Shown one piece after another: positions 18,148 to 28,201 of a DNA stretch of 64,000 nt. This DNA is from Pseudodesulfovibrio pelocollis (GTDB lineage Bacteria; Desulfobacterota; Desulfovibrionia; Desulfovibrionales; Desulfovibrionaceae), in assembly GCF_030282845.1 (NCBI RefSeq), contig NZ_JASTWE010000003.1, positions 51,929-115,928 of the forward strand, read 5' to 3'. The translations under genes were made by a program, and so were the position numbers. Positions within the stretch are counted from its first letter, which is position 1; each line of letters begins with the position of its first letter. Under the pieces are notes generated by a model. It was not told where the DNA came from. It did not search any database and worked only from the letters and a program-made list of their open reading frames with translations.

Positions 18148-21100
18148 ATGGAATCCAGCTGGCTCTTTGAAGTATCGTGGGAAGTGTGCAACAAGGTGGG
18201 TGGCATCCACACCGTCATCAGCAGCAAGGCCGCCGAGGCCGTGTCCGCCTTTGACGACCGCTACGTGGCCATGGGCCCGCTGCTCGACCGCAACCCCGGG
18301 TTCGAGCCCTGCGACCCGCCCGAAGAGTTCCTGCCCGCTCTTGAACGCCTGAAGCAGCAGAATATCCCCGTCCAGACAGGCCGCTGGGACATCCCGGGCA
18401 ATCCGTGGGTCCTGCTCGTCAGTTTCCAGGGGGCCTTCACGACCCACGACAAGCTGCTCTTCCAGTTGTGGAGCGACTTTGGCGTGGACTCAATGACCGG
18501 GGGCTGGGACTACATTGAGCCGGTCACCTTCAGCACCGCCGCGGCCATGGTCATCAAGGAGATCAGCGACGAACTGGGCGACGAGAGCGACGTCTTCGCC
18601 CACTTCCACGAATGGATGTCCGGGGCGGGTGTGCTCCATCTCAAGAAGCAGGCCCCGGAAGTGGCCACCCTGCTGACCACCCACGCCACCATGCTCGGCC
18701 GAGCCATGTCCGGCTCAGGAGTGGACATCTACGACCGTCTTGAGGAGATCGAGCCGTCCCAGGAGGCCAAGGCCATCGGTGTGCTGGCCAAGCACTCCAT
18801 GGAATCGGTCAGCGCCCGCGAGGCCGACTGCTTCACCACCGTGTCGGACATCACCCGGCGCGAGGCGTCCAACCTGCTGGGCACCAATCCGGCCGTGACC
18901 ACCTACAACGGCTTCAACCTCGAAGGCTTTGCCAAGCCCGCGGCCGTGGAAAAGGCGCGCCGCGGCGCCCGCGCCCAGCTGGTGGACCTCGCCTCCCGCT
19001 TCCTGGCGCGCGACCTCAAGCCGGACAAGACCCTGCTGGTGGCCACCAGCGGCCGCTACGAGTTCCACAACAAGGGCATCGATCTGCTCATCGAGAGCCT
19101 GGCCCAGTTGGACGAGGAACTGGCCCTGACCGACTCGGACATGACCGTGGTCGCCTTTCTGCTGGTCACCTGCGGCTATGCGGGCTTCAGCGAGGAGGCG
19201 CGCAAGCGGCTCAAGGACGAGCACTACAGCATCGAGAAATACGGCGGCATCGCCACCCACCACCTGGGCGACTCCGACCGCGACGCCATCGTGGTCAAGT
19301 GCCGCGAGGCGGGCCTGGACAACGGTCCGGACAACCGCTGCTGCGTCATCTTCATCCCGGTCTACCTCGACGGCAACGACGGCATCCTCAACCTCGAATA
19401 CTACGATGCCCTGGCGGGCATGGACCTGACCGTGTTCCCCTCCTTCTACGAGCCGTGGGGCTACACGCCCATGGAGAGCGCGGCCTTTTGCGTGCCCACC
19501 ATCACGGCCGACCGGGCCGGGTTCGGCCAGTGGGTCATGGAGCGCCACCCAGGCGGCCATCCCGGGGTCATGGTCCTCAACCGGCTCAAGGACAACTACT
19601 CCACCGCCGTGGGCAAGCTGGCCAAGCTCCTGGCAGACTTCACCCGCTGGACGCCCGAGGAGCGGGCCTTTCGTCGCGGCGAGGCCCGGCGCATCGCCGA
19701 GGAGGTCACCTGGAAGAACTTCTACCCTCACTATCTCGAAGCCTACAAGATGGCGGGCGACATCCGCACCGAGCGGGTGGCCGGGGTGCAGCGCATGGCC
19801 GTGGCCCCGGGCAAGCTCTTCAGCTTCACCGGCGTCAACACCACCCAGCCCCGGCTCAAGTCCTTTTCGGTGATCACCGACCTGCCGCCGAGCCTGGCCA
19901 GGCTGCGCGACCTGGCCGCCAACCTCTGGTGGGTCTGGCACCGCGACACCCAGGAACTTTTCGAGGCCATCGACAGCCAGCGGTGGATTCAGTGCGCTCA
20001 CAACCCGGTCCAGTTCCTGGACACCATCGACCCCGAGCGCATCGCCCGCATCGCCGACGACACGGCCTTCATGGCCCGCTTCGCCGAGGTGCTGGGCCGC
20101 TTCGACGCCTACATGGCCGAGAGCGGCAAGGCGGACCACGGCGGCATCACCTGGGACAACCCCATCTCCTACTTCTCCATGGAGTTCGGGCTGCATGAGT
20201 CCATTCCCATCTATTCCGGCGGCCTGGGGCTGTTGGCCGGCGATCACATCAAGGCGGCCAGCGACCTCAACCTGCCCTTCATCGGCGTCTCGCTGCTCTA
20301 CAAGAACGGCTACTTCCACCAGCGCATCAACGGCAACGGCGATCAGGTGGTGGAATACCACGAGAACAACTTCGCCTCCATGCCCGTCAACCCGCTGCAA
20401 CGCGGCGACTCGGACCGGATCATGGTCACCGTGGACCTGCCGGGCCGCACGGTCTACGCCCAGGTCTGGGAGATCCGCGTGGGCCGGGCCAAGCTCTATC
20501 TGCTCGACACGGACGTGCCCGAAAACTCGCGCGCCGACCGCGACATCGCGGCCAAGCTCTACGAACCCTCGTCCAAGGGGCGCATCGAGCAGGAGATCGT
20601 GCTCGGCGTGGGCGGGGTGCGCATGTTCCAGACACTGGACATCGTCCCGGCCATCTACCACCTCAACGAGGGGCACTCGGCCTTCCTGCTCTTTGAGCGC
20701 GTGCGCCAGCTCATGCGCCTTGACGGCGTGGACTTCTCCACGGCCAAAGAGATCGTGCGCGGCTCCACGGTCTTCACCATGCACACCCCGGTGCCCGCAG
20801 GCAACGAGCGGTTCGAGCGCTCCCTGGTGGAGAACTACTTCCGGGGCTACGCCGCCGAGATGGACGTGCCCTGGGACACCCTGTGGAACCTCGGCCACAT
20901 GTACGCCGAGGAGGCCGACCACCTGAACATGACCGTACTCGCCCTACAGTTCTCCTATCTGCGAAACGGCGTCAGCAAGCTCCACGGCGAGGTCTCGCGG
21001 CGCATGTGGATGGACCTGTGGCGCGGCTTCCTTCTCGACGAGGTTCCGGTGGGACACATCACCAACGGCATACACGTCACCACCTGGCTCGACGAGCGGG

Positions 21101-22389
21101 TGCGCCGCGACATGGAGGAGAGCTGCAACATCTCCGTGCACAAGGCGCTCATGGACGACATCGACTGGAACGTCATCGACGCCATCGACGACCGCCGCCT
21201 GTGGGATACCCATGTCGCCCTCAAACACCGGCTCTACGAGGAGATCCGCCACTCCATCTCCACCCAGTGGGCGCGCGAGGGCGAGCCGCCCAACCGGCTG
21301 CACAGCTTCCTCGAAACCCTGGACCCGAGCCACCTGACTCTGTGCTTTGCCCGGCGCTTCACGGCCTACAAGCGGCCCACGCTGCTTTTCCACAACCTGA
21401 ACAAGATCAAGCAGATATTCAGCCACCCCAGCCGCCCGGTGAACATCATCTTCGCAGGCAAGGCGCACCCGGCCGACACCATCGGCGCCAGCTTCATCAA
21501 CCTCATCTGCCGGCTGGCCAAGCAGGACGATTTCCTGGGCCGGGTCATCTTCCTCGAAAGCTACGACATCCGGCTGGCCCGGCTGCTGGTCTCCGGCTCG
21601 GACGTGTGGCTGAACACCCCCACCCGGCTGATGGAGGCCAGCGGCACCAGCGGCATGAAGGCCGCCCTCAACGGCGTGCCCAACTGCAGCATCCTCGACG
21701 GCTGGTGGGACGAGGCCTACGACACCATCAATGGCTGGGCCGTGGGCCAGGGGCTGGTCTACGAAACCCAGGTCAACCAGGACATCGTGGACGCCGACAA
21801 CCTCTACGCCGTGCTCGAAACCGAGGTGGCGCCCGAGTTCTATGACCGGGGCGACGACGGCGTGCCCCACGCCTGGATCAGGCGGATGAAGGCATCCATG
21901 AAGACCGCCCTTGACCAGTACGGCACCCACCGCATGGTCCGCGACTACATACACGACATGTACCTGCCCGCCCTGGCCCTGGCCGCGCGGCGCAACAAGA
22001 ACGACTTCGCCCTGGCCCGGGACGTGGGCGCGTGGCACCGGCGCATCCCCGGCCGCTTCTCCACGGTCAACATCAAGGAGATCCGGGTGGAGGGCATCCA
22101 CGGCGATGTCTTCATGCTCGGCAACACCCTGCGCATCACCGCCAAGGTGGACAAGGGACAGCTGCTCCAGGAGGAGATGCTGGTGGAACTGGTGGTGGCC
22201 AGCCCGTCCGAGGACGCGGTCATCGACTGCGTGCCGCTCAAGCTGAAGCACACCGAAGGCAACACCCTGGACTTCCGGGTGGAATACACCCCGACCTCGT
22301 CGGGCACCTGCCGCTACGGGGTGCGCGTCATCCCGGTCCATCCCGGGCTTGGCACCAAGTACGAGACCCGCCTGGTCCGGTGGAGCTGA
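18148..22389 (+). CDS. Glycogen synthase (GT3-like) fused to glycogen phosphorylase (GT35)
   Basis: A single 1413-residue protein. Residues about 1-550 resemble yeast-type glycogen synthase (SWEVCNKVGGIHTVISSKA, HFHEWMSGAG, TTHATMLGR, FPSFYEPWGYTPMESAA). Residues about 570-1330 are an alpha-glucan phosphorylase of the short bacterial type (SMEFGLHESIPIYSGGLG, HLNEGHSAFLLFERVR, FARRFTAYKRP), with the pyridoxal-phosphate Lys1171 in EASGTSGMKAALNG. The last 80 residues form a small beta-rich tail. One chain could thus both extend and phosphorolyse glycogen. ATG 18148 has AGGAG nine bases upstream; a GTG at 18127 is an alternative start. End of the glycogen operon. Confidence 0.93.
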   Translation: MESSWLFEVSWEVCNKVGGIHTVISSKAAEAVSAFDDRYVAMGPLLDRNPGFEPCDPPEEFLPALERLKQQNIPVQTGRWDIPGNPWVLLVSFQGAFTTHDKLLFQLWSDFGVDSMTGGWDYIEPVTFSTAAAMVIKEISDELGDESDVFAHFHEWMSGAGVLHLKKQAPEVATLLTTHATMLGRAMSGSGVDIYDRLEEIEPSQEAKAIGVLAKHSMESVSAREADCFTTVSDITRREASNLLGTNPAVTTYNGFNLEGFAKPAAVEKARRGARAQLVDLASRFLARDLKPDKTLLVATSGRYEFHNKGIDLLIESLAQLDEELALTDSDMTVVAFLLVTCGYAGFSEEARKRLKDEHYSIEKYGGIATHHLGDSDRDAIVVKCREAGLDNGPDNRCCVIFIPVYLDGNDGILNLEYYDALAGMDLTVFPSFYEPWGYTPMESAAFCVPTITADRAGFGQWVMERHPGGHPGVMVLNRLKDNYSTAVGKLAKLLADFTRWTPEERAFRRGEARRIAEEVTWKNFYPHYLEAYKMAGDIRTERVAGVQRMAVAPGKLFSFTGVNTTQPRLKSFSVITDLPPSLARLRDLAANLWWVWHRDTQELFEAIDSQRWIQCAHNPVQFLDTIDPERIARIADDTAFMARFAEVLGRFDAYMAESGKADHGGITWDNPISYFSMEFGLHESIPIYSGGLGLLAGDHIKAASDLNLPFIGVSLLYKNGYFHQRINGNGDQVVEYHENNFASMPVNPLQRGDSDRIMVTVDLPGRTVYAQVWEIRVGRAKLYLLDTDVPENSRADRDIAAKLYEPSSKGRIEQEIVLGVGGVRMFQTLDIVPAIYHLNEGHSAFLLFERVRQLMRLDGVDFSTAKEIVRGSTVFTMHTPVPAGNERFERSLVENYFRGYAAEMDVPWDTLWNLGHMYAEEADHLNMTVLALQFSYLRNGVSKLHGEVSRRMWMDLWRGFLLDEVPVGHITNGIHVTTWLDERVRRDMEESCNISVHKALMDDIDWNVIDAIDDRRLWDTHVALKHRLYEEIRHSISTQWAREGEPPNRLHSFLETLDPSHLTLCFARRFTAYKRPTLLFHNLNKIKQIFSHPSRPVNIIFAGKAHPADTIGASFINLICRLAKQDDFLGRVIFLESYDIRLARLLVSGSDVWLNTPTRLMEASGTSGMKAALNGVPNCSILDGWWDEAYDTINGWAVGQGLVYETQVNQDIVDADNLYAVLETEVAPEFYDRGDDGVPHAWIRRMKASMKTALDQYGTHRMVRDYIHDMYLPALALAARRNKNDFALARDVGAWHRRIPGRFSTVNIKEIRVEGIHGDVFMLGNTLRITAKVDKGQLLQEEMLVELVVASPSEDAVIDCVPLKLKHTEGNTLDFRVEYTPTSSGTCRYGVRVIPVHPGLGTKYETRLVRWS

Positions 22390-22409
22390 CCCGTCGAACC
22401 AAAGGCCCC

Positions 22410-22455
22410 AAGGCCCGGTCGCGCCTCCCTCCGGGGGAGCGCCTCCGGGCCTTTT
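22410..22455 (+). terminator. Terminator of the glycogen operon
   Basis: AGGCCCGG (22411-22418) pairs with CCGGGCCT (22445-22452) around an inner GCGC/CTCCC...GGGAG/GCGC stem, followed by TTTT. It ends the operon 21 bases after the fusion gene. Confidence 0.75.
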
Positions 22456-22522
22456 CGCGCCCTGTCGCAATTCCCCTTGCCAGTTGATCTTTCGAGGATT
22501 ACAGCGATCACGAGGAGCAGCC

Positions 22523-23935
<1,413 letters not shown>

Positions 23936-24068
23936 CGCTTCGCTACGCCAGGTTTCGGAACCCGCGATTCACCTTTTGAAATAAACAAAACAAATACAGC
24001 GTGATACGCTGCCACTTCCAGACCTGACGGCCACCACACCCGCCCCACCCTTGCCTGATACCGAAAAA

Positions 24069-24085
24069 GGGAACTCGCAGTTCCC
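24069..24085 (+). promoter_or_regulatory. Putative upstream activator site 2 (GGAAC-N5-GTTCC)
   Basis: Perfect palindrome GGGAACT-CGC-AGTTCCC. The core GGAAC-TCGCA-GTTCC has the same half-sites and spacing as site 1 at 9053-9067. It lies 57 bases before the -24 GG, against 56 at locus 1. Further GGAAC half-sites occur at about 23902, 23929 and 23957. Confidence 0.65.
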
Positions 24086-24102
24086 TCTCGCCTCCTGCCC
24101 AC

Positions 24103-24123
24103 AATAGATATTCTCAATCTATT
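24103..24123. repeat. AT-rich inverted repeat between activator site and promoter
   Basis: AATAGAT-N7-ATCTATT, an exact seven-base inverted repeat in the stretch that must bend for the activator to reach sigma-54 polymerase. It could be a bending-protein site or a second regulator site. Confidence 0.35.
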
Positions 24124-24140
24124 CCGGCAAGTTACACCAT

Positions 24141-24156
24141 TGGCCCCGAATATGCT
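24141..24156 (+). promoter_or_regulatory. Sigma-54 promoter of locus 2
   Basis: TGGCCCCGAATATGCT: GG at 24142-24143 and GC at 24154-24155 are ten bases apart, with the flanking T-GG-C-x-C and TGCT of the consensus. The first gene begins about 40 bases downstream. Confidence 0.75.
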
Positions 24157-24194
24157 TTGCCGTGCCGACCGCGATTTTTATTCAAGGAGCATGC

Positions 24195-24509
24195 ATGGGA
24201 CACAGGACACGCACATCCGTGCCAGGACGCGAGACCGCCGTGGGCGTTCTCATTCCGCATGGATGGGACGACAATTTCAGCGTCACGAGCGTTTCCCTGG
24301 CATGCGACGGCGAGCGGGAAATCGTCATCGGCAATCTGGACAACCACCCGGGCCTGCTCGTGCTGCTGCGCAGACGGGTCAGCCTTACCGGGTCCGTGAC
24401 CCGCGACGAGCGCGGGGAGAGCATGACCGTGGTGTCGTACAAACCCGTCAGCGAAAACGACAGCAACGACCCAGAGACCAGAGGAATGACAAATGAAAAT
24501 GTTCTGTAG
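24195..24509 (+). CDS. Small conserved protein B, first gene of sigma-54 operon 2
   Basis: 104 residues, paralogue of small protein A (9175-9450). Shared pattern: RET, I-P, WD, V-T-x-V, LAC, E-R-E/D, NL, LTGSV/VTGTV and S-Y/F-x-PV. No signal peptide, no recognised family; the strand pattern suggests a small barrel. AAGGAG lies five bases before ATG 24195. The end overlaps the next gene by 17 bases. That both sigma-54 operons open with this family suggests a regulatory or chaperone-like role in the system rather than a catalytic one (inference). Confidence 0.78.
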   Translation: MGHRTRTSVPGRETAVGVLIPHGWDDNFSVTSVSLACDGEREIVIGNLDNHPGLLVLLRRRVSLTGSVTRDERGESMTVVSYKPVSENDSNDPETRGMTNENVL

Positions 24510-24846
24510 CGTCCTTGCCACCCTGCTCCTCGCCCTGGCCCTGGCCACGGGCCCGAGCACGGCCCAGGGCCAGGAACAGATGATCGAGATCGAGGCTGAC
24601 ATCACAGTGGAAGGCATCGTGGCCGTCATGGACGACGGCGTGTTCCTCGACGACGGGGTCAGGCTCTTCCTGCTCATCGACATGGAGGACATCCGCCTGG
24701 AGGGCATGCTGGTGGAGGTGTTCGGCCAGTATCTGCTGGTGGACGAGATGCCCGCCATCAAGGTCCAGGAGATGACCGTCCTCGACGAAGGGGCGGCCAT
24801 CACCCCCAGGCGCCAACCGGGCGCGACAAACAACAGCAACGGCTGA
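24493..24846 (+). CDS. Small exported protein in sigma-54 operon 2
   Basis: 117 residues. A clear signal peptide (MKMFCSVLATLLLALALATG, cleavage probably after STAQG or nearby) leads to a mature domain of about 85 residues with acidic strand pairs: ITVEGIVAVMDDGVFLDDG, LEGMLVEVF, IKVQEMTVLDEG. The G-x-V pattern is like a small bacterial OB-fold exported domain. The tail is basic and Asn-rich. GAGGA lies eight bases before the ATG. Function unknown; location outside the cytoplasm suggests the pathway product meets the envelope. Confidence 0.7.
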   Translation: MKMFCSVLATLLLALALATGPSTAQGQEQMIEIEADITVEGIVAVMDDGVFLDDGVRLFLLIDMEDIRLEGMLVEVFGQYLLVDEMPAIKVQEMTVLDEGAAITPRRQPGATNNSNG

Positions 24847-24881
24847 CCACGCAATACCATTTCACAAAAGAGGACATGACA

Positions 24882-26156
24882 ATGATCGAAATCGAAGCCT
24901 GCACCGAACAGGAGCCTCCCCTTCCCAAGGGTGTCCCGTCCGCTGAAGAAGCGCAAACCGTGAACACGGCACGCGAAACCGATGATCCCGTCCCCGGCGG
25001 CCCCTATCCCTCCATGCGGGCCTTCCGCGAGCACGTTTTTCCGGGCGTGACCGAGGCTCGGTGGAACGACTGGCGCTGGCAGATCGCAAACCGCGTGCTG
25101 GACGTGGACACCGTCGAAAAGGTGCTCGGCTATTCCCGGGCCGGGTCCATGCCCCTTGGCAAGGGGCTGCCCATGGCCGTGACCCCCTACTATCTCGGCG
25201 TGGCGGCCGTGGCCGGGTCCGCGTCCCTGCGCCGCTGCATCGAGCCGACCATCCACGAATTCGTCATGGACACCAGCGAGGCCGAAGACCCGCTGGGCGA
25301 GGAGAGCCACACCGCCGTGCCCGGCATCGTCCACCGCTATCCGGACCGCGTCCTTTTCCTGGTCACCGACTATTGTTCCACCTACTGCCGCTACTGCACC
25401 CGCTCGCGACTGGTGGGCAAAAGCGGCCGCAGGCACGACGCGCGCAAGTGGAAGCGCGGCATCGACTACATCCGGGCCAACCCGGCCATCCGCGATGTGC
25501 TTCTCTCGGGCGGCGATCCCCTGACCCTGCCCGACGACCGGCTCGACTGGCTGCTGACCGAACTGCGCGCCATCCCCCATGTGGAGATCATCCGCATCGG
25601 GTCCAAGGTGCCCGCCGTGCTGCCCCAGCGCATCACGCCCGAGCTGACGGCCATGCTCAGCAAGCACCACCCGCTGTTCATCAGCCTGCACTTCGCCCAC
25701 CCCGACGAGCTGACGGCCGAGACCGTGCGCGCCTGCACCATGCTGGCCGACGCGGGCATCCCCCTGGGCAGCCAGACCGTGCTGCTCAAGGGCGTCAACG
25801 ACGATGTCCCGACCATGAAGCGGCTCATGCAGGGGCTGCTCAAGGCCCGGGTGCGCCCCTACTACCTGTACCAGTGCGACCCCATTCCGGGCTCGGCCCA
25901 CTTCAGGACGCGCGTGGAAAAGGGGCTTGAGATCATCCAGGGGCTGCGCGGCCACACCTCGGGCTACGCCGTGCCCAGCTACGTCATCGACGCGCCCGGC
26001 GGCGGCGGCAAGATACCCCTGCTGCCCGAATACTATGTGGGCCGCGACGAGCGCGGTGTGCTGCTGCGCAACTACGAGGGCAAGCTCTACACCTATCCCG
26101 ACCCCGAGCCCGCGACCGTCATGGCGGCCGCCGCGCTCACGGAGAACGCGCAATGA
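24882..26156 (+). CDS. kamA: Lysine 2,3-aminomutase family radical SAM enzyme
   Basis: 424 residues. Radical SAM cluster Cys165, Cys169, Cys172 in DYCSTYCRYC, pyridoxal-phosphate Lys377 in the GGGGK loop, and the two acidic residues that bind the lysine epsilon-amino group in characterised enzymes: Asp333 (YQCD) and Asp370 (VID before APGGGG). In glutamate 2,3-aminomutases these are changed, so L-lysine to beta-lysine is the most likely reaction. The N-terminal 40 residues are extra and low in complexity. ATG 24882 is preferred because GAGG is eight bases upstream; ATG 24876 is too close. The end overlaps the ATP-grasp gene by four bases. Confidence 0.9.
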   Translation: MIEIEACTEQEPPLPKGVPSAEEAQTVNTARETDDPVPGGPYPSMRAFREHVFPGVTEARWNDWRWQIANRVLDVDTVEKVLGYSRAGSMPLGKGLPMAVTPYYLGVAAVAGSASLRRCIEPTIHEFVMDTSEAEDPLGEESHTAVPGIVHRYPDRVLFLVTDYCSTYCRYCTRSRLVGKSGRRHDARKWKRGIDYIRANPAIRDVLLSGGDPLTLPDDRLDWLLTELRAIPHVEIIRIGSKVPAVLPQRITPELTAMLSKHHPLFISLHFAHPDELTAETVRACTMLADAGIPLGSQTVLLKGVNDDVPTMKRLMQGLLKARVRPYYLYQCDPIPGSAHFRTRVEKGLEIIQGLRGHTSGYAVPSYVIDAPGGGGKIPLLPEYYVGRDERGVLLRNYEGKLYTYPDPEPATVMAAAALTENAQ

Positions 26157-27190
26157 TCATCGGCATGACCTACGACCTCAAGGACGACTACCTCAAGCAG
26201 GGATTGTCGTGCGAGCAGGCCGCCGAATTCGACTCCGAGGTGACCATCGCGGGCATCCAGGGGGTCATTGAGAACCTCGGCCACACCGTGGACCGCATCG
26301 GCAATATCTCGGCCCTGGTCTCGCGGCTGGCGGCCGGGCACCGCTGGGACATGGTCTTCAACATCGCCGAGGGGTTGCACGGCCTGGGACGCGAGGCCCA
26401 GGTTCCGGCCCTGCTCGACGCATGGTCCATCCCCTATACCTTTTCCGGCCCGGAGCTGATGGCCCTGACCCTGCACAAGGGCAGGACCAACGCGGTGGCC
26501 CGCTCCCTGGGCGTGCCCACCGCCGACTACACGGTCATCACCCGGCTTGCGGACCTGGACGCGGTGTCCCTGCCCTTCCCGCTGTTTGCCAAGCCCGTGG
26601 CCGAGGGCACCAGCAAGGGAATCAGCGACCGCTCCCTGGTCCGCGACGCCGCCGCCCTGCGTGAGGTCTGCGCCGAGTTGCTGGCCGCCTTCCGCCAGCC
26701 GGTGCTGGTGGAAACGTATCTGCCCGGCCGCGAGTTCACAGTGGGCCTTCTGGGCAGCGGCGACCACAGCCGCGTGGCCGGAGTGATCGAGGTCAGGGCC
26801 GTGGGTCAGGGCGACGCCTCTGCCTACACCTATGAAAACAAGCAGGACTGGACCCGGCGCGTGGCCTACGAGCTGGTGGACGACGAGGCGGCCATGGGCG
26901 CGGCCCGGCTGGCCCTGAACGCGTGGCGCGCCCTGGGCTGCCTGGACGCTGGCCGCATCGACGTGCGCCTGGGCGCGGACGGCGCGCCCCGCTTCATCGA
27001 GGTCAACCCCCTGCCGGGCCTCAACCCCGAAAGCTCGGACCTGCCAATCCTGTGGCGCCTTGGCGGCCGCTCCTACGACGCCCTGATCCAAGAAATCCTT
27101 CACTCCGCACTCGGCCGCATCAGTGCCGCAGAGACTGCCGGGGTCGCTACCGGCATCGCTACCGGGGTCGCAGCCGGGGTCGCAGCATGA
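26153..27190 (+). CDS. ATP-grasp ligase, D-Ala-D-Ala ligase family, number 1
   Basis: 345 residues. The N-terminal half has VFNIAEGLHGLGREAQVPALLD and PYTFSGPELMALTLHKGRT, as in D-Ala-D-Ala ligases; the ATP-grasp core has FPLFAKPVAEGTSKGI, VETYLPGREFTVGLLG and the metal-binding IEVNPLPGLNP. Such enzymes couple ATP cleavage to amide bond formation between amino acids. In this operon beta-lysine is an attractive substrate, which is inference. The C-terminal tail is a low-complexity Ala-Gly-Val-Thr stretch encoded by short tandem repeats, with no counterpart in the family. Overlaps both neighbours by four bases. Confidence 0.85.
   Translation: MIIGMTYDLKDDYLKQGLSCEQAAEFDSEVTIAGIQGVIENLGHTVDRIGNISALVSRLAAGHRWDMVFNIAEGLHGLGREAQVPALLDAWSIPYTFSGPELMALTLHKGRTNAVARSLGVPTADYTVITRLADLDAVSLPFPLFAKPVAEGTSKGISDRSLVRDAAALREVCAELLAAFRQPVLVETYLPGREFTVGLLGSGDHSRVAGVIEVRAVGQGDASAYTYENKQDWTRRVAYELVDDEAAMGAARLALNAWRALGCLDAGRIDVRLGADGAPRFIEVNPLPGLNPESSDLPILWRLGGRSYDALIQEILHSALGRISAAETAGVATGIATGVAAGVAA
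27134..27186 (+). repeat. Degenerate 12-base tandem repeats in the ligase 1 tail
   Basis: Four tandem units of the type GTCGCTACCGGS/GTCGCAGCCGGG, encoding alternating VATG, IATG, VAAG and VAA. Recent slippage expansion is likely; unit number may vary between strains. Confidence 0.6.
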
Positions 27191-28200
27191 AACGCACCGC
27201 AGCCGTGGTCAGAAACAGGGTCCCGCGCGGCGCGGCCGGTGACGTGGCCGACGTCATCGCCCAGAGCCGGTTCGTCAGCCGCATGCTGCGCGAACTGGGC
27301 TGGAGCGTGGTCGAGGTGGAGCTTGGCTCCGACCTGGGCGAGGCCGTGAACACGCTCCAGGGAATCCGCCCGGCCGTGGTCTTCAATCTGGTGGAAAGCA
27401 TCATGGATTCCGACGAGCTGGCCAACCTGACGCCGGTCATCTTCCGCAAACTCGGCCTGCCCTTCACAGGGACGGACAGCTCGGTGCTCTTCCTGACCAA
27501 CGACAAGCTGGCCGCCAAGCGGCACATGCTCTCAGTGGGCCTGCCCACCCCGGCCGGGGTGGACGAGACCGGCCTGAGGCGCGGCCGCTTTCCCGGCCCG
27601 GGCCGCTACATCGTCAAGAGCCGCTGCGAGCACGCCTCCATCGGCCTGGACGATACCTCGGTCATGGACATCGCCAACGCGGACCAGCTGCTGGCCGCCA
27701 TGACCGCCCGCCGCCACCGCCTGGGCGGGGTCTGCATGGCCGAGCGATTCATCGACGGCCGCGAATTCAGCGTGTCCCTGCTCGAAACACCGGACCACAT
27801 GGCCGAGATTCTCGGCTCGGCCGAGATCGTGTTCCGCGCCGACATGCCGGTCAAGATCGTGGGCTACGACGCCAAGTGGCAGGAGGGGTCCGAGGCGGAT
27901 CTGGCCACGGTGCGCGGCTTCGGCTTCCGCCGGGCCGAGCCCGGCCTGGCCGCCCGACTGGAGCGCACCGCGCGCGACTGCTGGGACGAGATGGGCTTGA
28001 GCGGCTACGCCCGGGTGGATTTCCGGGCCGACGCCAAGGGCGACCTGTTCATCATCGACGTCAACGCCAACCCCTGTCTGGCGGAAAACGCCGGATTCAT
28101 GGCCACGGCCAGGGAGGCTGGACGCAAGCCCTCGGACGTCATCGCGGCCATCGTGGACGGCGCGCTGCGGCGGCACACCGGCGAAAAAAAGGCGGCCTGA
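27187..28200 (+). CDS. ATP-grasp ligase, D-Ala-D-Ala ligase family, number 2
   Basis: 337 residues, a divergent relative of ligase 1. Signatures: AVVFNLVESIMDSDELA, LPFTGTDSSVLFLTNDKLAAK, RYIVKSRCEHASIGL, AERFIDGREFSVSLLE and FIIDVNANPCLAENAGF with the acidic and Asn metal ligands. The substrate-binding N-terminal region differs from ligase 1, so the two may add different residues or act in sequence. ATG 27187 overlaps the previous stop. It is followed one base later by the GNAT gene. Confidence 0.85.
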   Translation: MKRTAAVVRNRVPRGAAGDVADVIAQSRFVSRMLRELGWSVVEVELGSDLGEAVNTLQGIRPAVVFNLVESIMDSDELANLTPVIFRKLGLPFTGTDSSVLFLTNDKLAAKRHMLSVGLPTPAGVDETGLRRGRFPGPGRYIVKSRCEHASIGLDDTSVMDIANADQLLAAMTARRHRLGGVCMAERFIDGREFSVSLLETPDHMAEILGSAEIVFRADMPVKIVGYDAKWQEGSEADLATVRGFGFRRAEPGLAARLERTARDCWDEMGLSGYARVDFRADAKGDLFIIDVNANPCLAENAGFMATAREAGRKPSDVIAAIVDGALRRHTGEKKAA

Positions 28201-28201
28201 C

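Noticed and set aside
18715..20922. A 735-codon open frame on the minus strand opposite the synthase-phosphorylase gene
   Set aside because: Its composition is that of an antisense shadow in high-GC DNA (Gly/Val/His-rich, no domain), while the plus strand encodes recognisable conserved enzymes.
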